In this document: one piece after another, positions 52,101 through 60,535 of the stretch
How the letters are laid out: every line of letters begins with the position of its first letter
Position numbering within the stretch: position 1 is the first letter of the stretch
Source of the DNA: Trichomonas tenax
Taxonomy: Eukaryota; Parabasalia; Trichomonadida; Trichomonadidae
NCBI GenBank assembly: GCA_023091735.1
Contig: JALKBU010000211.1
Location: 1 to 60,572, forward strand
DNA length: 60,572 nt
Direction: 5' to 3'
The notes under the pieces: model-generated
Told to the model about the DNA's origin: nothing
Seen by the model: only the letters and a program-made list of their open reading frames with translations
Databases searched by the model: none
Position numbers and translations under genes: made by a program

Positions 52101-54235
52101 TCAAGAGAGAAATAGATGAACAACATTCCGCAAAAATCAAAGAAATGGAAGTCCAATACCAGAAAATAAACAACGAATTGCAGCAGCAAATCAAGAAATA
52201 TGATTCTCTTAATGAGAAATATCAAGAAACATTAAATGAACTTCAGCAAATTAAACAAAAATCATCCAATGATGAAACTGAACAAAATAAGATAATTAGT
52301 GAAATGAAGAATGAACTCAACTCATTAAAGCAAAAATCATCGAATGACGAGGCAGAGTTTAACAAGAAGTTCGATTCATTAAATGAAAAATATCAAGAAG
52401 CATTGAAAGAACTTGAAAGTGCAAAGCAAAACTTTACTGCATCAGAGAGTGAACAAAACAAGGAACTTGATTCTTTATCAAAACAAAATGCAGAGCTAAA
52501 GGCCAAAATTCAGCAAGAACAGAAAGAACATGAACAGAAAGTCTCAGAGTTGCAAAATAACATCAAACAAATTAACGAAACAAAGGATTCTAGAATCACA
52601 GAATTAAATCAACAAATAAATGATCTTCAATCCAAGAGCCAGGAAGAAAAGACAGCGATATCAAGCGATCTCAACGAAAAGGAGAGCATGCTGAAGAAAG
52701 CAATGGATGCCTTGAAGAAGATGAAATCAAAGATTGATCATCTTGAAGAAGAGAAAAATGAAATTGATACAAAGTCAAAGGCAGAGATCGAAGAAATTAA
52801 ATCGCAAATGAATTCAAATACGCAATCTAAAGATAATGAATTAGAATACATTAAAAACAAACTAAACGAAGAAATTAAGAAATCTGAAGGATTAACGCAG
52901 CAACTCCAAAACGAGTGTCAAATCAGTGAATCGCAGAAAGATCAATGTCAAAGTATGGTGAGACAAATCGAAGCTTTAAAGGCAACAATCACTTCCAATG
53001 AAAGTCAGATTCAAAAACTTACAGAAGAGTTGCAAAGTCTCAGAGATGAAAACGCAAAGCACAAGAACACAATAGAGAATGCGAAGAAGAAAGTCAACAG
53101 CGAAATGAAGAAGAGCAGTGATAATGCCGCGAAAATTGAAGAACTCGAAAACTTAATCAATGCACTTAACTCCGAGAAACAGAAAGTCACAGAAAACTAC
53201 GAAAAATCCATCAAATCGCTTCAATCTAATATCGATAACTTATCTGAGAAATATAATAATATAAATAAGATTAAGGAAGATCTCGATCAATCGCTTTCAA
53301 CTGTAAACGAAGAAAAAGCACAATTAGAAGAAAAATTGGAAGAAGAAACGCTTAAGAATCAAAAACTATCCGAAGAAAACAAATCAATTTCAAAACAATT
53401 TGCTCAAATAATGGAAGAAAATAAGAAGAAATCATCCGATCTTGTTGAATTTAATGAATTGCAAAACAAAGTTAATGAACTTGAAGCAGCTCTTCGTAAA
53501 GAAATTCTTGAGAATTCTTCACTGAAAATGTCTCAATCTAAATCCAATAGCGAAGAGCTTGAATCTAAAATTGCCGATCTCGAAGAAGAGAACGATAGAT
53601 TAATGAGAGAAATTGATGATAAGAATTCTCAGTTCGAAGAAGAGAAAGCGAAATTATTAAATTCGGAGAAAGAAAAATTCGAAAAGTTTAAGAACAAACT
53701 TGAATCTTCGAAATCTGTTATTTCAAAGAAAGTCAATGATTTAGAGACAGAAAAAGCTGAATTACAAAGACATCTGAATACAAAAGATGACAAATTAAAC
53801 AGTCTTCAAACGAAATACAATGATTTAGAAAGCAACTTCAAAGGAAGCGCAGAAATGCAAAATCAAATCAATGCTTTATCAAAGAAATATCGTGATGTCA
53901 TTGCTGACAGAGAAATCATTCAGGAAGAATGTTTGAGAGCACAGCATCAAAATGAACAACTCGCTAAACAAATCAATGAGCTGAAGAGCAAACTCGAACA
54001 AATTAGAGATGAAAGTCAAAAACAGAATATAAAGAAACCAGCAAAGAAGAATGAAATTGATACTGATTATCTCAAAACTATTATCATCCAATTCTTCTCA
54101 CAGGATGAATCTGCAAGAGATGCTCTTCTTCCTGTGATACTCAAAGTGGCAGGATGCGAAGAAATGGAAGTACAATTAGCAGTGAAAAATTGGAACCAGA
54201 AAAAGAATAGATCTGGATTCCGTATATTTGGTTAA
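49127..54235 (+). CDS. Giant coiled-coil golgin with C-terminal GRIP-like domain
   Basis: 1,702 residues, ATG 49127, stop TAA. Residues 15-200 form a coiled coil (LAKRLRDRNVQLEAEIDKMK). About 215-365 is a Pro/acidic disordered linker (PPKPEEDDKEQQTPEKQ). About 372-1630 is nearly continuous coiled coil. It includes five tandem 31-residue repeats (about 372-525; unit ENKSLEDALNELSSSK plus about 15 residues). The C-terminal ~50 residues (DTDYLKTIIIQFFSQ, then ARDALLPVILKVAGCEE) match the pattern of GRIP domains, including the conserved Tyr-Leu-Lys. GRIP golgins tether vesicles at the trans-Golgi by binding Arl1. There are no membrane segments. Without the C-terminus it would be called only a long coiled-coil protein. 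Confidence 0.78.
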   Translation: MEGDSGTSSPAIDPVKLKVLAKRLRDRNVQLEAEIDKMKQEKEAKDVKLQLFENMVNEVTSEKEVLLKQMQILNDQLQKKTNQVNEAKTYIRKLAYELDKLKKNNEIDELVLAFDEDRKKYERKIEILRKRADGDGIVEELLQNISELEKENEEKGQIINQLNKGSLFSGLRTLIQQPIEDEIVTKLKSEIASLKKELYLLQRSKGSDKITEPPKPEEDDKEQQTPEKQEGTQQNEDNSKQSKGFFSSLKLPKAEDPEKTAHLPKMLLGASTRNLKPESTERLTDELFPDFSTISTKKEEPMFGDFSSKTEKFISFSNQDNFDFDSPETKNNSDLLQFTPINDTKDQDFLIISPEAPNQDEKIRNLENQIKQLQSENKSLEDALNELSSSKVDITSLQNKINQFQNENKALEDALNEINSSKTNVDELQTKIKNLTAENKSLEDALAELSSSKSDVSELENKINELTNENKSLEEALNELNSSKTDVSKLQSTIKQLETENKSLEEALNEVNNEKTDTTELKSAIEQLQNEITEKEKIIEEMKKNSNNKELLQELEAQIAEKEKISKEKEEIISNLTTVLENEENNKNAKDQEISKYKQMVDDLSNSLQKEENAKTEEISKYKQIIESLENKLNDENQKLISSYKSKNEELLLQIEQLDKEKLNMKSDIDLLKDENAKSAQKLTTFENENRQILELVKTLQNDNEQIQSELSKSMKEKEELLKQIQSGSNSEKIIQTELDEAKRKLSESGELNKKAIEQLTNELNIKKEEIQSIASQNTDVCAKFISLAQDREYLETEYRNCKQQYKDILNEKESLAKTIVDLQNENSNNKSEIEKLHHEIEASKQEMHNYEENDKKQSHELELQISKLTDENAELSEKIDELSDENASLSKNNSALTQKNDQLSKKVSKSEKIIVMKESEINKLKTNLSELEAKLENTINGETYAQQKISELEELNHQLQESANNQISESNKKQRELLSKLEVIKKEYEQFKREIDEQHSAKIKEMEVQYQKINNELQQQIKKYDSLNEKYQETLNELQQIKQKSSNDETEQNKIISEMKNELNSLKQKSSNDEAEFNKKFDSLNEKYQEALKELESAKQNFTASESEQNKELDSLSKQNAELKAKIQQEQKEHEQKVSELQNNIKQINETKDSRITELNQQINDLQSKSQEEKTAISSDLNEKESMLKKAMDALKKMKSKIDHLEEEKNEIDTKSKAEIEEIKSQMNSNTQSKDNELEYIKNKLNEEIKKSEGLTQQLQNECQISESQKDQCQSMVRQIEALKATITSNESQIQKLTEELQSLRDENAKHKNTIENAKKKVNSEMKKSSDNAAKIEELENLINALNSEKQKVTENYEKSIKSLQSNIDNLSEKYNNINKIKEDLDQSLSTVNEEKAQLEEKLEEETLKNQKLSEENKSISKQFAQIMEENKKKSSDLVEFNELQNKVNELEAALRKEILENSSLKMSQSKSNSEELESKIADLEEENDRLMREIDDKNSQFEEEKAKLLNSEKEKFEKFKNKLESSKSVISKKVNDLETEKAELQRHLNTKDDKLNSLQTKYNDLESNFKGSAEMQNQINALSKKYRDVIADREIIQEECLRAQHQNEQLAKQINELKSKLEQIRDESQKQNIKKPAKKNEIDTDYLKTIIIQFFSQDESARDALLPVILKVAGCEEMEVQLAVKNWNQKKNRSGFRIFG

Positions 54236-54270
54236 AAATAAATAATTGTTAGTTTTTATTTAAATGATTG

Positions 54271-55495
54271 TTATGATCGCGTGGATGCAAACAATTGAAG
54301 GAGATATGGAGCTTGTGAGTTAACAAGAAAGTTCTGACATGTAACTTCGCCCTTCAATCCAACAACTTTATTGTGATTGACAATTCGTGTTGATGGACAT
54401 GTCGCAGAATTAAAACCGCGAATGACTTCAATATTGCAGAATGTATCGCCTTGGTACTCCTGCATAACAAAAATAGCTTTGTATATTCGATTAATAATTA
54501 AAATTGACACATTTGTAAAATCTTCTGTACCATAAAATAAACGCATGCTTGGATTTTATCAAAACAGCCTGCTTGGAGATTTGTTTGTTTCGAATCTATG
54601 TGGATTTTATCTATATTATTATTACAGTGAAAAAATGCATCTGTAGCAACATTTGTAGCAGTAAAATGAATAATTTGCAATGCTTGAACATTTGAGAATG
54701 CAAAAGATTGAATTATTGATCGTGGAGACATAAAATTCAATTCTGTTACTGAAGCATTTGAAAAAGCATCTGAATTAATTGTAACTGTTGTTTCAAATAA
54801 CAAAGCATTCTCAAAAACAATATTAGCAAATGCAAATGAACTAATTGATGTACATTTACTTAAATCAAGTTTGAAATTGAGGTATTATAAAAAGCATAAT
54901 TTCCTACTGTTTTCGGCGGCCAAAGTGTAGCTTGCTTTAGATTGATACAATTCATTAAAGCATTATTACCGATTGAAGTGAGTTTTGGAGCAACAATTGA
55001 TTTAAACAAAATTTGGTCCTTAAAGCAATTATCTTTGATGGTTTCTAAGGATGGAAATGTGACATCAACAATACAAGGACAATTGAAGAATCCTTGACTA
55101 TCAATCGTTTTGATAGAATCAAAATTAAATTGTTGCAATTTAACACAATTGTAAAATGATTGAGAATTAATATAAGTAAGTTGAGGAATGTTCACATTCT
55201 CCAATGATATACAATCTCGAAATGCAGATTCTCTAATGCTTGTGACTGATGGAAATGAAACACTAATAAGTTTTGGACAATTTGAAAAAGCAATATACAT
55301 TATTTCTGTGATAGCTGCTGACCCAGTGATTGTATTCAGATTTGGACAATCTTGGAATGCGCCGTTACCAAAGTAACTACTTGTTCCTTCTAAAGTAACT
55401 TCAACTAATTCTGAGTGACCTTTATATCTTAAATAAGAGTAATAGTCATCGATCGTGTAAACTCCATCTTGTCTGACAGCAGATTGATGAAGGAA
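54271..55495 (-). pseudogene. BspA-like leucine-rich surface protein pseudogene
   Basis: Open in one frame from about 55495 (QDGVYTIDDYYSYLRYKGHS) to 54860, with BspA-type LRR units (YIAFSNCPKLISVSFPSVTS; ESAFRDCISLENVNIPQLTY; SIGNNALMNCINLKQATLWP). It shifts frame at about 54870 and continues (KLDLSKCTSISSFAFANIVF) to about 54540, then shifts again to a C-terminal part ending at 54271. The 5' end stops at an in-frame TAA with no ATG. So there are at least two frameshifts and a lost start. Intact relatives are surface or secreted proteins of trichomonads thought to act in adhesion. No TM segment is visible. Confidence 0.85.
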
Positions 55496-55889
55496 AATAT
55501 TTTATCTCTCTCCACAATCATAAAAATATTTTAACCTTAATTTGATCAAACATTCATCAGCCAAAACTATGAAAAATGGTATCACCTGATATTGCTAATC
55601 ATAAAAACGCAATTTTAAAAGTCCGACCAAATAATATGTCAAATTTAATAAAGCTTGAACAAAAAAATGTTTTTTCGAGATAATTAATCAATTTAACACA
55701 AAAACATTTATTGTATTGTGTTGTCATATTCCAATACTATCATATGCACATCAAAAAGCTGTTGTATATCCAAATCCATTACTATTTAATGACGCGTAAA
55801 TCAAAAATGCTTTGAGATTTAATTCTTTGTATGCAATCTCCGGATCAATAGATATATGATAATCGGATTTTAGACCCAATAATAATTAA

Positions 55890-56572
55890 TGATTGTTTGT
55901 TTTCAAACACAATTTCATTGCATCAGTCTTTTTAATTTGATCATCAAATTCATCAATGCATTCATTATTTCAATATTTTGTCCAAACAAGCTGTACGCCA
56001 AACACTCCTTTGCGATTTCAACATAATTGCTTATAAGATACTTGAAACATTTAATAGACCCAAAATAGCAACACCATTCAATTAGAGATTTGCCATCATG
56101 GACTTGTTGAAAATCTTTTTGATCTTGGCTTAACGCGAAATAGTCAATTAATTCATATTATTCATCATTTAAAATGATGTGTAAAAGGGAATCTGGTTCA
56201 CAAACATTTCAAATATCTTCAAAATTATATATATCTGGAAAAACCATTTGGAAACATTTTATCATAAAGCTTCACATGGTATTCTAATGAATACAGCATT
56301 GCAATGTTAAGTCCGAATTTGGTATAATTTGGAAGCACGCCGAAAAAATTGTGAATTATTTTAAACAGCTTCCAATATTCAGGAATCATCCTGATATTAC
56401 ATTCTGCTGCATTTGAGATAATAATTAAAATACTAGAAACGTTCCATACGTGATTTTTACAAAAACTGATCAAATCATTTGCAAGTTTGCTTGACTGCCC
56501 CGGTTGTAGATTGTATATTCGATCGTAAAATGCAATATAGTCTTTGTACTTCTCGAAAAATATACATATCAT
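55890..56572 (-). pseudogene. Ankyrin-family (short N-terminal-domain class) pseudogene
   Basis: ATG at 56572 opens MICIFFEKYKDYIAFYDRIY and runs 115 codons to a TAA at 56225. Homologous sequence continues in the downstream part with stops: HIILNDE, a TAA-type break, then YELIDYFALSQDQKDFQQVH and GKSLIEWCCYFGSIKCFKYL and a last fragment to about 55890. The N-terminal start and the SLIEWCCYFGS block are typical of a large multicopy trichomonad ankyrin family. No full ankyrin array remains, so it is 3'-truncated. An ACATGACA motif (56614-56621) lies 42 bp upstream of the ATG. Confidence 0.75.
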
Positions 56573-57371
56573 TCATAATAAGTTTCCATTCTAAAAAAAT
56601 GATAAAAAACTTTACATGACAAAAAAATTATCAATTGCTGAAATCTCAATTCCTATAATGAGATTATCAAAGTTTCCAAATGAAAATTATATAGTTCATA
56701 GTTGTGGTTTAATCGCATTAATCATTTTGTGCTTTGCAAGTTTCAAATTCATTTCTCGATTTCCATACTATAACCTAATAGCTATAGATTTGTGGATCTA
56801 AAAATGTATGCTGACATTAACAAAGTTTATTCCTTAATATTCAACAGAACTGGATATGCATTCATATTTTATGATAACGATTAAAATCGGAAATTATAAA
56901 AAGTACAGAGCTTATTGGATTAATATATGATGCACTGTATTGCGCAGATATAATTTTATATATACTTTTTCAGAAAACTAATATCTAATTGGTAAATTGT
57001 TGTAATTTTTATTCAATTTATTAGATAACTCTATAATTGGAAAACCGATCAAAGCGTATCATACCTATGCTAAAAGAATGAGTTAAACGCCAATTATAAA
57101 GAAAATAAATTTGATTCAAAATAATAAAATAAGATTAGGATGAATAAATTATAATTTAGAGTTTTCATTATATATGATAATTATATATCGTGCTTTTAGG
57201 CATCTTTGGTGTGAAAAAATATTTTTGCTTCAAAGCAACAAATTTATCATATATTTTATATGTTACGAAGAAATATGTCCAAAATTTTCAAATATTCGTT
57301 AAAACAGAATTCCTGTTGAGCAGAACGTCATTGTTTTTGGTGTCGAATCTTTTAAAACAATAAAAAATATA
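56573..57371. other. Intergenic between divergent pseudogenes
   Basis: About 800 bp AT-rich. A TTTACATGACAAAAAAA motif lies at 56611-56627 and a minus-strand TCATTT initiator-like string precedes the ankyrin pseudogene. A 61-codon plus ORF starting inside the motif is not supported. Confidence 0.45.
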
Positions 57372-57377
57372 TCATTT
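57372..57377 (+). promoter_or_regulatory. Initiator-like TCATTT
   Basis: TCATTT with the +1 A at 57374, 13 nt before the nuclease pseudogene ATG at 57387. Confidence 0.55.
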
Positions 57378-57386
57378 CTCATAATT

Positions 57387-58325
57387 ATGTTTTTCATTCT
57401 TCCTTTTCTTGCTCGACAACTAAATCACGAACTTATGGCAACGATCGGTGAAATCGTCTTCAGAAAGACGGAGCCTGAGCACAGAACGAAATTGACGCGT
57501 TTATTCATGGAATCAGGCGAAGATATAGATTTAATTCGGAATCCAATGAAAGATTCGACATGGATGCTCGATGTAGTAAATTCTCCTTACAACATGAAGT
57601 CATTTGACCACTGGCATTTCACAAATACTCCGTATTTAATGCCAGAACATCGCGATTATCCTCGCCACGAGAATGTGGAGGATCTTGTTAGCACAGTCAA
57701 TCATACAATGAAGCATTTGGTCGAAATGACTGCTCCAAGACCATGGCCGATTACAATGTTTATACACACCTCTACATACATCGGAGCTGTTCAATGATCA
57801 GTTCCCTGACGGCGACGATAACAGAAAATTTTTCCAAATTACTTTCGACAACAAAAAAAAACAACATTATTTGATTTCATCGAAAGTGGATGCAATTTGT
57901 CATCAAAGTCCGAAATATACTCTCATGAGTTCTACAAAAGTGTTTCTGCACTTGTGGATCAGGTTCTGATTACAAATGGATTCGATTCTAACGCTGTTTT
58001 CGGTCCGAACGCATCTTTTGTTATTGCTGCAGAAACTCGTCAATACACAATCAAAAAATTTTTATACAAAAATACGTCTACACTATGGCATCTATTCCAG
58101 CCATTCCATTAAAACTCAGTTCCAAGAGCACACAAGAGAAATCATCAGCAGATCTGCACAATCGATTTACTACGTGCTAAACATCTTAAAAACAACGTCG
58201 TTCCTCCAAAGGCTCCTTCAGTGATCTTTGGAAATAATGAAATTGCTGCTTGGTCCTGCTTCTTGATCCTTCTCCCGGTTGCTTGCCTCATCATTTACAA
58301 AGTCCATTTCCCAAAGAAAACATAA
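57387..58325 (+). pseudogene. P1/S1-type nuclease pseudogene with C-terminal membrane anchor
   Basis: ATG 57387 opens a hydrophobic leader (MFFILPFLARQ) and 136 codons to a TGA near 57797. The conserved NSPYNMKSFDHWHFTNTPYL block, including zinc-site histidines of class I (P1/S1) nucleases, is present. Just before 57765 the sequence loses about a dozen codons and shifts frame: the next frame has TPLHTSELFNDQFPDGDD, where relatives have HQPLH. More shifts occur near 57860, 58110 and 58190. The last frame encodes NEIAAWSCFLILLPVACLII, a TM helix, and a short basic tail to TAA 58323-58325. Relatives cleave single-stranded DNA/RNA in secreted or lysosomal compartments. The N-terminal tryptophan ligand normally just after the signal peptide is not seen either. 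Confidence 0.85.
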
Positions 58326-58649
58326 TTAATTTTTCATAATTGATGAAAAACAATCATTTATTGATGAATAGTTTAAATAGTATCTTTTTTCTTTTGTAGC
58401 CTATTTTATATACTTCCTTATCTCATTTATTAATCCCTTTTCATTCATATTTGATGAAGAAAGTTTGAATGATTGATCGAAAAAAAAATTGATTTCAAAT
58501 AAATGAACGTTTTTATTCATTTTTGATAAGGAAAGTTTGAATTATGAATCGAATCAAAAGATCAGTAGTGTTTTGATTGATGTTTGAAATGAATGAAATT
58601 GATCTTTAGGTGAAACAATAAACAAAATATTCTATTGGAAATAGATGAT
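58326..58649. other. Intergenic with a ~42-bp direct duplication
   Basis: 58440-58481 and 58512-58553 share TTCAT..TTGAT, GAAAGTTTGAAT and ATCGAA in order, 72 bp apart. This is a small local duplication between the nuclease pseudogene and the PQ-loop gene's 3' end. Confidence 0.5.
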
Positions 58650-59537
58650 TTAAAACGCAATATCAGCGTTAGCGTTCGCCAGTGGCGTTGTCGTGTCAGA
58701 GTATTTTTCTTTAGAAAATCTAGGCTTAGAACGGTGAAGAAAACGACACTTGTAGAAGATACACAACCCAAGTAACAAAACTTGCTGTGCAGAAGCAACA
58801 AGCATACACAAGAAAGTTGACCAGTGTTCTTTCTGTCCAAAAGCCATCACAAGTGAGCTAATGATGCCTCCTGGAGCTTGGAGAGCCAGCATAGTGATGG
58901 AGAGAGACCCTTCTCCCTTCAGCCTGCACGTGGTGATGAATTGAGGCAAGTAATGCGTTACTGAAAACGCAATTGCGGAAGTCCCAATAACTTTTCCTAT
59001 AGATTGAATACTAGAAGAATGATAACCTTTGAAGTATCCTGTAACTAAAAATATGACTGAAATAACACCAACACTCAAATAATATATCAAAACAAATGAA
59101 ACAATCATTATAAAGCTTATTCTGTTTGTAGTTGTGTTACTATTCTTCCTTTCTGCTTTATCGAAGAGTTGTATCAGCAAATGATAAACAGGAAGATAAA
59201 ATATGAAAATTACAAAATAATTGAGGAAAGACAAGAACCTCTGCCATGCATATCCAAGTGGAACCTGCACCAATCCTATGAAATCAGCATTATGCAAAAA
59301 TAAATAATTCCAAATTACAAAAACATGCTGCATTGCCGATAAAAGGCCGAACAAGTGCGCAATTCCATGACTTGTCCTCCTTCTTATCACTTTTATCACC
59401 TGAGGAAGCATAGAAACAATTGCACCAATAAATATAACTGATTGAATGATTACTGTCATGATTTTCACTTTGTGGTAACACCTGCTGTAGTCTACGAAAC
59501 CGCTCCATGATCCTTCGTAACCTATAAAGTCATCCAT
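58650..59537 (-). CDS. PQ-loop repeat transporter (cystinosin/PQLC-like)
   Basis: 295 residues, ATG 59537, stop TAA. Seven hydrophobic segments are predicted. The two diagnostic PQ motifs are present: SMLPQVIKVIRRRTSHGIAH (about residues 42-61) and HYLPQFITTCRLKGEGSLSI (about 196-215). Each is followed by the usual polar/charged stretch and a Ser-rich turn. The C-terminal tail is cytosolic and basic then Thr/Asn-rich. The family includes lysosomal exporters of cystine or cationic amino acids and ER glycan-synthesis factors; the substrate cannot be set from motifs. The hydrophobic spacing resembles the seven-TM PQ-loop set. A TGACATGT motif lies about 136 bp upstream. Confidence 0.93.
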   Translation of the reverse strand: MDDFIGYEGSWSGFVDYSRCYHKVKIMTVIIQSVIFIGAIVSMLPQVIKVIRRRTSHGIAHLFGLLSAMQHVFVIWNYLFLHNADFIGLVQVPLGYAWQRFLSFLNYFVIFIFYLPVYHLLIQLFDKAERKNSNTTTNRISFIMIVSFVLIYYLSVGVISVIFLVTGYFKGYHSSSIQSIGKVIGTSAIAFSVTHYLPQFITTCRLKGEGSLSITMLALQAPGGIISSLVMAFGQKEHWSTFLCMLVASAQQVLLLGLCIFYKCRFLHRSKPRFSKEKYSDTTTPLANANADIAF

Positions 59538-59672
59538 CAGCGAAACACAAAAAAAAATAAGTACAAAAAAGTTCTTTCTTTCAAATTATTTTATATATGA
59601 TGTTTAACGCATGTATATCAATATTTTGGAATTTATTTCACATTATCTGAGCCCCTAACAAAAGTGTGAATC

Positions 59673-59680
59673 TGACATGT
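59673..59680. promoter_or_regulatory. ACATGTCA motif (reverse) upstream of the PQ-loop gene
   Basis: TGACATGT with AAA after it, the reverse complement of TTTACATGTCA. In the transcription direction of the PQ-loop gene it reads as TTTACATGTCA, about 136 bp before its ATG. Confidence 0.4.
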
Positions 59681-59734
59681 AAATTTCGAAATTTTGACAT
59701 ATTTTTGCCACCGTCTCCCCAGTTATTTTACGAA

Positions 59735-59799
59735 TTGCTCCGCAACAGATGACGATTCAATGGCGTAGTGAAGCCATTGAATCGTCATCTGTTGCTCCG
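59735..59799. repeat. Perfect 23-bp-stem hairpin flanked by 8-bp direct repeats
   Basis: 59742-59764 and 59773-59795 are exact reverse complements (23 bp) with an 8-nt loop (59765-59772). TTGCTCCG occurs at both 59735-59742 and 59792-59799, overlapping the outer edge of the arms. The stem sequence is unrelated to that of the hairpin at 189-235 but the design is the same. It lies directly 5' of a gene remnant. Confidence 0.85.
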
Positions 59800-60114
59800 A
59801 TTTTTAGCCAAAAAAGTTGTTGCGAAGGCAATCGCTAATTCTCCAGGCCATTCTCTGCGGCGCATTCACAGTTGTATCTCTCAATAGCTCGGCGCTTTGC
59901 AAGCGCCTCGGTCTTACACCCGCCCTTCCAGTATTTCCATGTAAAGTCAACTACAAAGGTAACCGCCTCCCTCCAAGAGAATCAGCACCAAGCGGACACC
60001 TCACTTCTCCTTCTGTAACGTTACAACAGATGCCAATGTTTCAGAAGGAGAAGTGAGCTACACAACATGGACAACAACGATATCAACGATCATCCTCCAT
60101 GACGAATAGCCATA

Positions 60115-60535
60115 GAGAACACTTGGACCAACAGAAACACCATTACCAAGCCAGTCCTATGTTCCATCACGGACACCAGAGGCAACATTGGAGGAATTCA
60201 ACCCAGGCGGTGAAACATCTGTTGATGCAGCTCAAGCAGGTTCAGCCGGGAAAGCCGGTGAATCTCAGAAGAAGAACTACACAGCAATCATCGCTGGTGC
60301 CGCAGCAGCTGTTGTAGTTGCAGCAGTCGTTGCTGGTGCAATCATTTGGTACGAAGCTGCCAAGAAGGCCAAGGAATTCCAATTCAACGAAGAAGACATG
60401 GAGGCCTTCGAGGATGAAATGAATGATGCAGAAATGATGAATGAGAATGAGATGTACAATGAGGATGCCAACGACGATCCATGGGCTAACGACTTCGATG
60501 ATGATGCTCCTCAAGAAGGAATGTTCCCACAATGA
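60115..60535 (+). pseudogene. 3' remnant of a type I membrane surface protein
   Basis: Open from just after in-frame TAG codons (60108-60114) to TGA 60533-60535. It starts with a Pro/Thr-rich stalk (GPTETPLPSQSYVPSRTPEA) and an acidic/glycine segment. Next is one TM helix (about 60280-60351; AIIAGAAAAVVVAAVVAGAI). It ends in a highly acidic tail of about 60 residues with Met/Asn repeats and DDPWANDFDDD. No ATG precedes the TM segment, so it is not a stand-alone gene. Upstream to about 59815, high-G+C sequence reads as protein in shifting frames with stops. The extracellular domain is lost, so the family (BspA, pmp-like or metalloprotease surface proteins) cannot be named. Confidence 0.65.

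Noticed and set aside
56616..56801. 61-codon ORF starting at ACATGACA
   Set aside because: The ATG belongs to the repeated motif, and the coding composition looks like intergenic AT-rich DNA.
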